A DNA stretch of 64,000 nucleotides from an uncultured Robinsoniella sp. (GCA_900540475.1 UQGG01000007.1:62001-126000), one strand, 5' to 3'. Counted from the first letter of the stretch, positions 42,895-51,193 are shown. Numbers and translations are program-made. Notes: generated by a model not told the origin, from the letters alone.

Positions 42895-43179
42895 ATGATC
42901 AAAATACCGATTACATTCCAGACCCCGGATGACGCAATCCAGTTCGTTAATATTGTCAGCAAATATGATGTAGATGTAGACCTGCGGTATGGACACCATA
43001 TCGTAGATGCAAAATCGCTGGTGGGAACTCTGGCGCTTAGCTCTGCAAAAAATATTGAAATGATCATTCATGACAATGAATGCATGGAACTGGTACAAGA
43101 GGTAGGACCATTTGTAAGCCGCAGATTGATGGCTTCCAGGAATTCACACAGACCGGATCAAGACACAACGGGACGTTAA
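42895..43179 (+). CDS. HPr/Crh-like protein lacking the catalytic histidine
   Basis: 94 residues with the HPr fold pattern 'FVNIVSKYDVDVDLRYG' and 'HIVDAKSLVGTLALSS'. Aligned by eye to HPr, the phospho-accepting His15 position is Thr10 and the conserved Arg17 is Asp12, so it cannot carry PTS phosphate. The regulatory Ser46 equivalent (Ser41, in 'DAKSLVG') is kept. This is the pattern of Crh, which acts only in catabolite repression through CcpA. The tail (about 80-94) is extra and polar. AAAGGAG gives a strong start. It lies 94 bp after the last URO-D-like gene with no terminator between, so it may be co-expressed. Confidence 0.8.
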   Translation: MIKIPITFQTPDDAIQFVNIVSKYDVDVDLRYGHHIVDAKSLVGTLALSSAKNIEMIIHDNECMELVQEVGPFVSRRLMASRNSHRPDQDTTGR

Positions 43180-43275
43180 TTCCATACTTCTTTCTACTAC
43201 AATATATTTTTGGTTAATATCCCTTACAGCCAAAAATGTATCTATGATTCCATAGTAAGAATCTCTTCAAAACAG

Positions 43276-43308
43276 AAAAAGCTGCTGGCTGGTGCCGGCA
43301 GCTTTTTT
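43276..43308. terminator. Terminator between the HPr-like gene and the convergent Cys-rich gene
   Basis: AAAAAGCTGC pairs with GCAGCTTTTTT around an 11-nt loop. The symmetric A- and T-runs let it work in both directions. Confidence 0.85.
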
Positions 43309-43369
43309 GGAAGGATTATTTATAAATACTGTCTGGAGTGAAAGCTGACGGTATTCATTAGCCTTCTAA

Positions 43370-43687
43370 TTATTCAAACCGTATCCATGCCTCTTTGGGG
43401 AGTGCCAGCTTGCACTCTGCCTCCATGCATTTGATCAGGCCTGCAATAGCGGGGCAGGATGCGTGTCCCGGGAGATGTTCGGATGCATATTCATAAAATG
43501 GACCAGTGCCCGGTTTTCCAAGACAGACCTCATAAGCATCAAAGGTATCCCCCAGGTCATCAAACATTTTCAGGATACTGGCGCACCCGGAATCAACTTT
43601 TACAGTAACCTCCATCTGATCTTCAGAAGAAGCTTCTATACTGGTGATCAGCCCGCAAACACCTGGATTAATAGTTACTTTTGTCAT
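43370..43687 (-). CDS. Small conserved Cys-rich protein of unknown function
   Basis: 105 residues with six cysteines ('GVCGLI', 'VDSGCASI', 'EVCLG', 'HASCPAIAGLIKCMEAECKLALPK'). The cysteine-rich C-terminal half could bind a metal or an iron-sulfur cluster. No signal or membrane segment. AAAGGAGG upstream gives a strong start. It resembles a small protein family widespread in clostridia whose function I do not know. It is downstream of the kinase/regulator pair on the same strand, 126 bp away. Confidence 0.75.
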   Translation of the reverse strand: MTKVTINPGVCGLITSIEASSEDQMEVTVKVDSGCASILKMFDDLGDTFDAYEVCLGKPGTGPFYEYASEHLPGHASCPAIAGLIKCMEAECKLALPKEAWIRFE

Positions 43688-43813
43688 ATGTATACCTCCT
43701 TTATAAGTATGTTGTATAGATGATGATCATTTCTACAGACTTAATTATAAGGCGACTCTTGAAAAAAGCATAGACTTTTTATAGATTTTTATTAGTTATT
43801 TCATGTTATCAAA

Positions 43814-44611
43814 TTATTCATGCATCTGACGGTATAAATAGCCGGTGGTAAATTCAGCCCAGCTGTAATTTGACATATATTCTCCCGCATAGCTGTTGAT
43901 GGTACGGACATCTCCGTTCAGGAAGTCATAATAGTCACATTCTATTTTAGAGGTATCTACGGAAATAAAGTTTCGCTTTTTGATCACCACATCTTCCGCT
44001 TCGGCACTTTTTAGTGTCTTCATCATGTCACTGACGATTGTCTGGAACTGTTTTTGAAGGGAAATGCTGTATTCCCGGTCTTCCCACAATACGGCACTAA
44101 GTTCCGCGGTAGTGGATCCTGCGCCCTTTCGGTCAATCAGATAGGCAAACAGTTCTTTGGATTTGATCCTTGAAAATTCCAGTGGAATATTTCCGTTAAA
44201 GACCTCGAAGCTTCCAAAGGTCTGCACACGGATTTTTTTATCCGTTTTTTTAACGATGGGATTACGCAGGGAAGCGATTTCCGAATGAATACTTTCAACA
44301 GAGACTGGTTTTAACAGATATCCGCTGGCGTGAAGGGAAAAGGCATCTACTGCATAATCAGGAAATCCGGTAACAAAAATGATGTTAATATCAGGCTGGG
44401 TATCTTTAAAACGTTTTGCAAGATCGATCCCATTCAGGCCATACATTTCCACATCCAGAAAGGCAAGATCCACCGGGTGGGATTTTACATATTGCAGTGC
44501 ATCAAATGGGTCCAGGAAAGGCTGTATTTCGCATTCCGGTTCTGCTTCTCCCAGTATTCTGACTAAGTAGGCAAGTGCTAGTTCTTCATCATCTACGGCT
44601 ATAATATTCAT
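43814..44611 (-). CDS. Response regulator with winged-helix (SARP/BTAD-type) output domain
   Basis: 265 residues. Receiver domain at 1-120 ('VDDEE', phosphoacceptor Asp53 in 'FLDVEMYG', Lys in 'LLKPVS'). The C-terminal winged helix (about 128-225) opens 'VQTFGSFEVFNGNIPLEFSRIKSKELFAYLIDRKG', the pattern of SARP-type DNA-binding domains. The usual long BTAD region is replaced by a short tail. Its start lies inside the end of the kinase gene (23-bp overlap), so the two are coupled. Targets are unknown. Confidence 0.88.
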   Translation of the reverse strand: MNIIAVDDEELALAYLVRILGEAEPECEIQPFLDPFDALQYVKSHPVDLAFLDVEMYGLNGIDLAKRFKDTQPDINIIFVTGFPDYAVDAFSLHASGYLLKPVSVESIHSEIASLRNPIVKKTDKKIRVQTFGSFEVFNGNIPLEFSRIKSKELFAYLIDRKGAGSTTAELSAVLWEDREYSISLQKQFQTIVSDMMKTLKSAEAEDVVIKKRNFISVDTSKIECDYYDFLNGDVRTINSYAGEYMSNYSWAEFTTGYLYRQMHE

Positions 44612-46412
44612 CTTCAGTCGCTCCTTTGTAAATAGTGATAACAGCTGTAGTTCCCTCTTTGGGGATACTTGTAATGGACAGTTGGCTGCCCCCTTGTGAA
44701 TTTAAACGGTTTCGCACATTTTCAATGCCAATATGGGTGCGTCCGTCATCATGTTTTTTATATGGGTCAAAGCCAATTCCGTCATCAGAAATGGTGACGA
44801 TAAAGGCATTTTCAATTTCTCTGGTTGATATGGTTACCGTACCGCCGTTTATTTTTTTGGTAACGCCGTAGCGGACGGAGTTTTCCACCAGGGGCTGGAC
44901 CGTCAGGGATGGAAGCAGAAATCCATCGGCCTGTATATCATAGATAATTTTCAGCCTGTGTCCAAACCGCAGTTGTTCCAGGGATAAATAATTTTTTATA
45001 TGATTCAATTCCTTTTCAAACGGTATAGGAGCACTGCTGGAGAGGGAGTCCAGATTCCCCCGCAGGAAACTGGCAAAATCACCCACCGCTTTTTCAGCCC
45101 TTATGGGATCAATTGCGCAAAGCTGTTTGATAGCCGTCAGTGAATTATACAGGAAATGAGGCTGTATCTGGCTAAGTGCTATGGATATGCGGCTTTGTGC
45201 CAGTTCACTCTCCAGCTGACGGGTCAGGTAGGCATTGTTAATGCTTTTGTTGAGATATTGCACAATGAAAATGAACTGGGTAATCATAAACAGCAGAAAT
45301 CCTATTATAAACCAAATGTTAAAGGGAAGAATCTGTAAAAAATAATTTAGTACATCTCCTGCGCCTATAAGGCAGAGGCAGCAGGAACGCAGTATAAATT
45401 TAGTAGTTTTGTCCGGATTTCGCCTGATTTCATGAAGGAGGCTTAAAAAAGCTATAAAAGCGCTAATACCCAGTAAAATGCACAGAGGAGTTAAGAGCTC
45501 ATAACCATCTAAAATGCCACAACCCTGTGTCAGGATAAACAATAAAAGAAACCCTGACAGAGAATAGGCAACACCCCTTAGGGGAAACCTGGCAGGTCCA
45601 TCAATAAAGTTCAGCAGGTACAGAACAAGCAGCAGCGGAGCCAGTGTCAGGCAGATAATATCCAAAATATTGGTGAACAACCCATAGGGAATAACCAGGG
45701 AAACCAGGTTGAAATCGATTAATATCCATAAGCCGCTTGCGATTGTAAAAAACGCCAGGTAAAGGGGAGCAGGTGAAATAGGCGTTCTTAAAAACTTCAG
45801 CAGAAGCAGTGCACCCAAAAGCATCATACCAAACAGTACAACAAAAAACCCCAGGAATATATTCCCAAAATTTTTCTTAAGGAGAAATTGAAATAATGCT
45901 CCCGAGTCTCCTTTATAAATCTGCCGAAAAAAATTATTATATGATATGGAAAGATTATTACTGTAAAAGCTGCTTAATTCTATGGTGATTTCATCCTTTA
46001 ATGTAATATGGGGGAATGAAACTCCAACCCATATATTACCCGGTGATTTAGCAAAGGAGGGATAAGTCCCTTCCTCTCCATGGTTAAAAAATTCCGTCCC
46101 ATTGATATAAATCTTCAGGCGGACATTATTCAGACGGAAAAGAAGGCGTTCATTCGCCTGTATTTCCTGGTCAAAATGTCCGGTTAACGTAAGGACAGGT
46201 ACCTTGGCAGCATTGATATAGGTATCACTGGTCAGTTCCTTTGGAGTTTCCTCTGATGTCGTCCGATAAGTTCCAATGAATTGAATTAGAGTCAGATTTT
46301 CGGGCTTTTTATAATTATTTTCTTCCTGAATAGAGTAAACAAGCAGCAAAACGCAAAGAAAGGAAATCGTGCATAAAAGAACGGAAATCGGCAAAGGTAA
46401 ATGTCGTTTCAA
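44589..46412 (-). CDS. LytS-like sensor histidine kinase with 7TM-type sensor region
   Basis: 607 residues starting at a TTG, supported by GAGGAGG 9 nt upstream. One N-terminal membrane segment, an extracellular jelly-roll-like domain (about 40-175; 'RLLFRLNNVRLKIYINGTEFFNHGEEG'), then about seven membrane segments (about 190-405), the layout of 7TMR-DISM sensors. The kinase part has 'QIQPHFLYNSL' with the phosphoacceptor His and an ATPase domain ('LVENSVRYGV', 'DDGIGFDP', 'HIGIENVRNRL'). Such sensors often recognise carbohydrates. The regulator gene overlaps its 3' end. Confidence 0.9.
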   Translation of the reverse strand: MKRHLPLPISVLLCTISFLCVLLLVYSIQEENNYKKPENLTLIQFIGTYRTTSEETPKELTSDTYINAAKVPVLTLTGHFDQEIQANERLLFRLNNVRLKIYINGTEFFNHGEEGTYPSFAKSPGNIWVGVSFPHITLKDEITIELSSFYSNNLSISYNNFFRQIYKGDSGALFQFLLKKNFGNIFLGFFVVLFGMMLLGALLLLKFLRTPISPAPLYLAFFTIASGLWILIDFNLVSLVIPYGLFTNILDIICLTLAPLLLVLYLLNFIDGPARFPLRGVAYSLSGFLLLFILTQGCGILDGYELLTPLCILLGISAFIAFLSLLHEIRRNPDKTTKFILRSCCLCLIGAGDVLNYFLQILPFNIWFIIGFLLFMITQFIFIVQYLNKSINNAYLTRQLESELAQSRISIALSQIQPHFLYNSLTAIKQLCAIDPIRAEKAVGDFASFLRGNLDSLSSSAPIPFEKELNHIKNYLSLEQLRFGHRLKIIYDIQADGFLLPSLTVQPLVENSVRYGVTKKINGGTVTISTREIENAFIVTISDDGIGFDPYKKHDDGRTHIGIENVRNRLNSQGGSQLSITSIPKEGTTAVITIYKGATEDEYYSRR

Positions 46413-46529
46413 GTTTTGGGCCTCCTCTGAAAAACCGGGTAAATTACTATAATCTAATTGAATAAGTATAAAATCATTACAACACCAACTCTACATCAGC
46501 AGGATTATCTGTAAAAATGGAAAGCACGC

Positions 46530-46558
46530 TTGACATTTATGAAAATAAGGTATATGAT
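46530..46558 (+). promoter_or_regulatory. Sigma-A promoter of the HTH/membrane-protein pair
   Basis: Perfect TTGACA (46530-46535), 17-bp spacer, TATGAT (46553-46558), 45 bp before the GTG start. Confidence 0.75.
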
Positions 46559-46569
46559 AAAAATGTAAA

Positions 46570-46580
46570 GGAAACTTTCC
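46570..46580. promoter_or_regulatory. Candidate operator of the HTH regulator
   Basis: Palindrome GGAAA-C-TTTCC just downstream of the -10 box, at about +5 to +15. A bound Cro/CI-type dimer here would block its own promoter. Confidence 0.45.
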
Positions 46581-46602
46581 ATAATGAGAAAGGGGCGGTA
46601 GG

Positions 46603-46800
46603 GTGAAAAACAGGTTAGAGGAAATAAGAAAGGAAAGAGGAATCCGTCAGGAACAGCTGGCACAGGATCTGGAAGTTTCCAGACAGACCATCGGATCGCT
46701 GGAAAACGGAAGATATAATCCCTCTATTTTACTGGCATTTAAGATTGCTAGATACTTTGAAATGACGATTGAAGATATTTTTATTTATGAGGAGGATTAG
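46603..46800 (+). CDS. XRE (Cro/CI)-family helix-turn-helix regulator
   Basis: 65 residues, GTG start with AAAGGGG upstream. The whole protein is one helix-turn-helix domain: 'RLEEIRKERGIRQEQLAQDLEVSRQTIGSLENGRYNPS' and 'ARYFEMTIEDIF'. This very short type (YozG-like) is commonly paired with a small membrane protein encoded immediately downstream, as here (2-bp gap). It probably represses its own operon through the palindrome near the promoter. Confidence 0.93.
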   Translation: MKNRLEEIRKERGIRQEQLAQDLEVSRQTIGSLENGRYNPSILLAFKIARYFEMTIEDIFIYEED

Positions 46801-46802
46801 AC

Positions 46803-47237
46803 ATGGGATATAAAATAGGAAAATATGTTTTATTTACGGTGATTGGTTTTACAATTGGGGTATCGGGAGCTGTATTAGCAAAAGTTTATGGGGATGCAGA
46901 AGGCTTCATGGCGGTGCTCCCATACATCATGATTGGTATCGGGGCAGGTGCTTTCGGCCAGAATATTGGAACGGTGTTTACCAACCTCACTTACCGGAAA
47001 AATCCGGATGCCGCCAGACAGATTAAGATAGACACAAAGGATGAACGAAATGTCGCTATTAGAAACCAGGCAAAAGGGAAAGCTTATGACTTAATGATCT
47101 ATGTATTTGGGGTACTCATGCTTGTCTATGCTCTGATGCAGGTAGAACTCTGGGTTACGCTTGCACTGGTGGCAGCATATCTGATTGTAATCTTTGCAAA
47201 TGTATTCTATATCAGCAGATTCAATAAAAATATGTAA
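46803..47237 (+). CDS. Small four-segment membrane protein of unknown function
   Basis: 144 residues with four hydrophobic segments (about 8-28, 38-58, 95-113, 118-136) arranged as two hairpins. The central cytosolic loop contains 'DTKDERNVAIRNQAKGKAYD', a motif that I recognise from membrane proteins frequently paired with short XRE regulators. Start codon 2 bp after the regulator's stop, with GAGGAGG inside the regulator's last codons. Function unknown; it may be the target or the sensor partner of the regulator. Confidence 0.8.
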   Translation: MGYKIGKYVLFTVIGFTIGVSGAVLAKVYGDAEGFMAVLPYIMIGIGAGAFGQNIGTVFTNLTYRKNPDAARQIKIDTKDERNVAIRNQAKGKAYDLMIYVFGVLMLVYALMQVELWVTLALVAAYLIVIFANVFYISRFNKNM

Positions 47238-47412
47238 GAGAAAAGCCGGTAAATAACGTGACATCCCAGTATCTGCGTTACAAAAGTTTGCGCTTTATTT
47301 TATGATTTCTGATAGATTGTCCCAACAGGCACAGATAGCTGCTTTACAAAAGCTGATATTTGATCTATGATCGGTAGTAGTAAAAGTTTAAAAATATGCT
47401 TTGGAGGCTTGT

Positions 47413-47979
47413 ATGGAATATTTTGATATTCGTGATGCAGAGGGAAATGTCACGGGAATAACGAAAGAACGTTCATTGGTGCACAGGGATGGGGATATTC
47501 ATGGTACTTCCCATGTATGGCTTGTGAGAGAAAATGCAGATGATGGATTTGATCTATTACTGCAAAAGAGAAGCAGGGGGAAAGATTCCTTTCCGGGCTG
47601 TTATGATATTTCCTCAGCCGGGCATCTGCCGGCAGGGCAGGACTATCTGGTATCTGCGATACGGGAACTTAAGGAAGAGCTGGGAGTAGAGGCAAATGCA
47701 GATGAACTGCACTATATAGGGCGCCATGACGCCTTATTGGAAACGGAGTTTTATGGAAGGCCCTGGAGGAATCATGAGCTGAGTGCTGTTTATGTACTTA
47801 GGCGGGATATAAAGCCCGGGGAATTCATACTGCAGACATCGGAAGTGGAATCCGTAAGATGGATTTCTTATCCGGAATGCATGGAGCAGATATTAAGAAA
47901 GACGCTGAAGCACTGTATTTATCAGGATGAAATGGAGATGCTGGGCAGATATTTATCGGGACTAAAAGAGGAGGCATAA
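47413..47979 (+). CDS. Nudix hydrolase (isopentenyl-diphosphate isomerase-like)
   Basis: 188 residues from the ATG at 47413 with GGAGG 6 nt upstream; a TTG four codons earlier is unlikely. 'RDAEGNVTGITKERSLVHRDGDIHGTSHVWL' is the N-terminal pattern of the Idi-like/YfcD branch. The Nudix box 'GHLPAGQ-x7-RELKEELGV' keeps the catalytic REUxEE residues, but the first Glu is Gln. Substrate unknown; members act on nucleoside or isoprenoid diphosphates. The next gene starts 5 bp later, so they are probably one operon. Confidence 0.88.
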   Translation: MEYFDIRDAEGNVTGITKERSLVHRDGDIHGTSHVWLVRENADDGFDLLLQKRSRGKDSFPGCYDISSAGHLPAGQDYLVSAIRELKEELGVEANADELHYIGRHDALLETEFYGRPWRNHELSAVYVLRRDIKPGEFILQTSEVESVRWISYPECMEQILRKTLKHCIYQDEMEMLGRYLSGLKEEA

Positions 47980-47984
47980 GCAAA

Positions 47985-48461
47985 ATGGCAAAAGAGCAAA
48001 AAACGAATGCAATGCGTATTTTAGAAAAAAATAAAATCCCTTATGAGCTAATCACATATGAATGCGATGAATTTATTGACGGCCTCCATACGGCTGAGAA
48101 AACAGGGGCGCCCGTCGAGCAGTCATTTAAGACACTGGTAGCTCAGGGGAAGAGCAGGGACTACTACGTATTTGTTATTCCCATTGCAGAAGAGGTGCAG
48201 CTAAAAACCGCTGCGAAGGCTGTGGGTGAAAAATCCGTAGAGATGATCCATGTAAAAGATATCAATAAGATAACCGGATATATCCGGGGAGGCTGCAGTC
48301 CCGTAGGGATGAAAAAGCAGTACAGGACAATTATACACAGCAGTGCACAGGAGTATAATGAAATCTATATCAGCGGCGGAAGAATTGGAGCGACGATCAA
48401 ACTGTCGCCGTTATCCCTGAAGAGCCTTGTAAATGCAGAGTTTGCAGACATTATTGTGTAA
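47985..48461 (+). CDS. ybaK: YbaK/EbsC-type aminoacyl-tRNA deacylase
   Basis: 158 residues, single-domain. It has 'AMRILEKNKIPYELITYE' at the start, 'SFKTLVAQGK', 'VIPIAEEVQLKTAAKAVGEKSVEM', 'GYIRGGCSPVG' and 'EIYISGGRIGATIKLSP', the pattern of the YbaK family. In other bacteria it hydrolyses mischarged Cys-tRNA(Pro) in the cytosol. The conserved catalytic Lys ('FKTLV') is present. GGAGG in the end of the Nudix gene serves as ribosome site. Confidence 0.93.
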   Translation: MAKEQKTNAMRILEKNKIPYELITYECDEFIDGLHTAEKTGAPVEQSFKTLVAQGKSRDYYVFVIPIAEEVQLKTAAKAVGEKSVEMIHVKDINKITGYIRGGCSPVGMKKQYRTIIHSSAQEYNEIYISGGRIGATIKLSPLSLKSLVNAEFADIIV

Positions 48462-48504
48462 TATGCTGTGTACGGCTTTTAATCACCATCACAATGGAAA
48501 ATAG

Positions 48505-48561
48505 AGAAAGCGTTGCTATTCCCCGGGAGATTCCATCCCTTGAGAAAATAGCAGCGCTTTC
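48505..48561. terminator. Convergent terminator between ybaK and the AGCS symporter gene
   Basis: GAAAGCGTTGCTATT pairs with AATAGCAGCGCTTTC (15 bp, one wobble) around a 27-nt loop. T-rich stretches flank both sides, but neither is a clean run. Confidence 0.6.
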
Positions 48562-48575
48562 TTCACCTCATTAAA

Positions 48576-50042
48576 TTAACCGCCCCCGCCCCGGTATTTC
48601 ACAAAATAATCTTTGGTGACACGAAATACCGTAGGCGACAGTACCGTGATGGCGATCAGGTTGGGAATAGCCATCAGCCCGTTTAGTGTATCCGATACGC
48701 TCCAGACAAAATCCAGCCGTGCCACAGCACCGATGACTATAAAAAAGATATAGATAAACTTATATACAGGCACAACTTTATGACCGAAGAGGTAGATGAC
48801 CGCCTGTTCCCCAAAATAGGACCAGCTCAGCAGGGTAGCCAGACCAAATAGCAGGATGGAGAAGGAGACAAAGATATCGCCCAGGGAGCCAAAGGTGGAA
48901 GCAAAAGCCGCGGATGCAAGCGGCACACCATTTGGAAGGGCGTCTATATAACGGGTGGTCTGGTACATCTGATCCATCTGCATGGCATTTAAGTAAGCGG
49001 TCTGGTCATAGACATTGGAGCAGAGAATTGCCAGACCGGTGATGGTACATACTACCATGGTATCTGCGAAAACCTCAAAGATTCCCCACATCCCCTGGAT
49101 CGCCGGATGATCCACATCTGCAGCTGCGTGGACCATTACAGAACTACCAAGACCCGCCTCATTGGAAAATACGCCTCTGGAAATTCCGGTACGCATGGCG
49201 GCGGCAATCCCATATCCGAGAATTCCGCCTCCGGCAGCGCGGAAGTTAAATGCTTCATGAAAAATAGATTCAAAGGCAGCCGGAACATTGCCGATATGGG
49301 TCAGAACTACAAGGAGTGCTCCGATAATATAGAGGATGGACATAATGGGAACCAGCTTTTCGCTCACTACGGTGATGCGTCCGATTCCGCCGGTAATAAC
49401 AAGTCCCGTAACCAGAGCAGCGGCAATGCCGATAAACAGTTTAGGGGTGCCCCAGGAATGGTTCAGGGCATCTGCCATAGAGTTGGACTGAGACATATTG
49501 CCCATGCCCAGTGCGGCCCCGATGCAGAAAAGTGAAAAAAAGCAGGCGAGCCATTTGCAGTGGAGCCCCTTTTCCATATAAATCATAGGGCCTCCGCTGT
49601 AATGTCCGTCTTTATCTTTATTCCGAAAGCAGACACCAAGCACGGTTTCACCATAATGCGTCATCATGCCAAGGAGTGCGGAAACCCACATCCAGAAAAG
49701 TGCACCGGGTCCGCCTGCGGTAATGGCGGTGGCGACTCCGGCGATATTGCCGACGCCCCCTGTGGATGCCAGAGCAGTAGCCATTGCCTGCCAGGGAGAA
49801 ATCGTTTGTTTTTTCTTGCCGGACTGCAAGCCGGGTTCAGGTGATTTCGGAGGAGGAGATTTTTTAAAACAGGTGAGGATCGTTTCAGAAAACCAGAGCT
49901 TAAAATGTCGGAATTGAAAACATCTGGTTCCAATAGTATAGAGAACTCCCACAGCCAGAAAAAATATCAGCATGGGAACTCCCCAGACGAAACGGTTAAT
50001 TGTATCATTCAGGACAGATATGTAGTTGACCAATGTCTGCAT
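48576..50042 (-). CDS. Sodium:alanine/glycine symporter (AGCS family), copy 1
   Basis: 488 residues from the ATG at 50042 (AAAGGG 7 nt upstream), rather than five codons earlier. About ten to eleven membrane segments. The family signature 'TALASTGGVGNIAGVATAITAGGPGALFWMW' lies near residues 85-115, and 'RTGISRGVFSNEAGLGSS' follows in the second half. It imports alanine or glycine with sodium. It is transcribed 57 bp after the L-Ala-D/L-Glu epimerase gene, which points to alanine uptake or peptidoglycan-fragment metabolism. It is paralogous to the riboswitch-controlled gene at 61682, but differs in the substrate-site segment (GVGN here, GTGN there). Confidence 0.92.
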   Translation of the reverse strand: MQTLVNYISVLNDTINRFVWGVPMLIFFLAVGVLYTIGTRCFQFRHFKLWFSETILTCFKKSPPPKSPEPGLQSGKKKQTISPWQAMATALASTGGVGNIAGVATAITAGGPGALFWMWVSALLGMMTHYGETVLGVCFRNKDKDGHYSGGPMIYMEKGLHCKWLACFFSLFCIGAALGMGNMSQSNSMADALNHSWGTPKLFIGIAAALVTGLVITGGIGRITVVSEKLVPIMSILYIIGALLVVLTHIGNVPAAFESIFHEAFNFRAAGGGILGYGIAAAMRTGISRGVFSNEAGLGSSVMVHAAADVDHPAIQGMWGIFEVFADTMVVCTITGLAILCSNVYDQTAYLNAMQMDQMYQTTRYIDALPNGVPLASAAFASTFGSLGDIFVSFSILLFGLATLLSWSYFGEQAVIYLFGHKVVPVYKFIYIFFIVIGAVARLDFVWSVSDTLNGLMAIPNLIAITVLSPTVFRVTKDYFVKYRGGGG

Positions 50043-50098
50043 GGCATACCCTTTCATGGGAATTGTTCTTCACATAATACTACGCATGAAAGAAAGAT

Positions 50099-51193
50099 TT
50101 ATGACAACCCTTTGTAAGAAACCGGGCTGTATGTTATGCCGATCCCATCAGTCTGATTCATTCTGATATGTGGACCATCGAATTGCGGTCCACCCTCAAA
50201 GGGGTCGGTTCTGCAAAGCGCCGGACCATCCAGATCTACTTTTGTAATCACATTTTTTCCGGCGGCAAGATGTGCAGCGGCGCTGACAGCGAGCTTGCTT
50301 TCAAGCATACAGCCCATCATACACGCAACTCCGTAGATTTCGGCAATGCTGCATATTTTCAAAGCCTGATAGATGCCCGCTGTTTTCATCAGCTTGATAT
50401 TGAGCATATCAGCTCCGTGCATTTCCAGGAACTGAATGGCATCCCCGGGTGTAAATACACTTTCATCCGCCAGAACAGGTGTGGATGAATGCGCCGTGAC
50501 ATACTGCATGCCATATAAATCATGGGCAGGTACCGGCTGTTCAACCAATTCGATATCCAGTCCCAGATCTTCCATACGGGTTATAATCCTTACAGCTTCC
50601 TTAGGAGTCCAGCCCTGGTTGGCATCTACCCGGATGGCAATTCCGGTGCCTGCAGCTAAACGAATCTGCGCAATGCGTTCAACATCCTTCATGCCTTCTT
50701 TTCCAACCTTTACTTTCAGGATCTGAAAACCGCGTTTTACAGCGGCAAGGCTGTCCTGTACCATAACATCTATGGGATTGACGCTGATGGTAATGTCTGT
50801 CTCAAGCTGGTGTTTGGCACCGCCCAGTATCTGATAGAGGGGACGGTGCAGGCTCCTGGCATAGAGATCGTATACCGCCATATCCACGGCTGCTTTGGCG
50901 GAGGAATTATTCAGGATACAGGAATGGAGGGCATGCATGATTTCCTCTATATTTTCCAGGTTCATGCCGGTTATGGCTGGGGCAATAAAATCACGGATGG
51001 CGCAGCGGATGGAGCCTTTGGTGTCTCCGGTAATCACTGCAGTAGGCGGCGCTTCTCCATAGCCGGTATCTCCGGTATCCGTATGAACGGCGACAATAAT
51101 ATCATTAACGGAGTTTACGGTGCGCAGTGCAGTCCGAAAGGGAACAACAAGGGGAATATCAGTTTCCAGGATATCAATTTTTGAAATTTTTAT
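50099..51193 (-). CDS. L-Ala-D/L-Glu (dipeptide) epimerase, enolase superfamily, with an apparent ATA start
   Basis: 364 residues if read from 51193. It interconverts L-Ala-D-Glu and L-Ala-L-Glu during murein peptide recycling. The N-terminal capping domain ('PLVVPFRTALRTVNSVNDIIV', 'TGDTGYGEAPPT') is intact only when translation begins at codon ATA (51191-51193), placed 8 nt after a perfect AAAGGAGG. The first canonical in-frame start (GTG at 51037) would delete 52 conserved residues and has no ribosome site; an in-frame stop lies upstream of ATA. The barrel is complete: 'KVKVG' (acid/base Lys), 'RVDANQGW', 'ELVEQP', 'LADES' (metal Asp/Glu/Asp) and 'NIKLMK' (second Lys). Either a rare start, a recent start-codon mutation or a base-call error. 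Confidence 0.85.
   Translation of the reverse strand: MKISKIDILETDIPLVVPFRTALRTVNSVNDIIVAVHTDTGDTGYGEAPPTAVITGDTKGSIRCAIRDFIAPAITGMNLENIEEIMHALHSCILNNSSAKAAVDMAVYDLYARSLHRPLYQILGGAKHQLETDITISVNPIDVMVQDSLAAVKRGFQILKVKVGKEGMKDVERIAQIRLAAGTGIAIRVDANQGWTPKEAVRIITRMEDLGLDIELVEQPVPAHDLYGMQYVTAHSSTPVLADESVFTPGDAIQFLEMHGADMLNIKLMKTAGIYQALKICSIAEIYGVACMMGCMLESKLAVSAAAHLAAGKNVITKVDLDGPALCRTDPFEGGPQFDGPHIRMNQTDGIGITYSPVSYKGLS

Noticed and set aside
49107..49535. Plus-strand frames opposite the alanine symporter
   Set aside because: Antisense shadows of a well-supported membrane transporter, with no start signals.
50099..51037. Epimerase starting at the GTG at 51037
   Set aside because: It would remove 52 residues of the conserved capping domain and has no ribosome site; the upstream AAAGGAGG with ATA explains the gene better.
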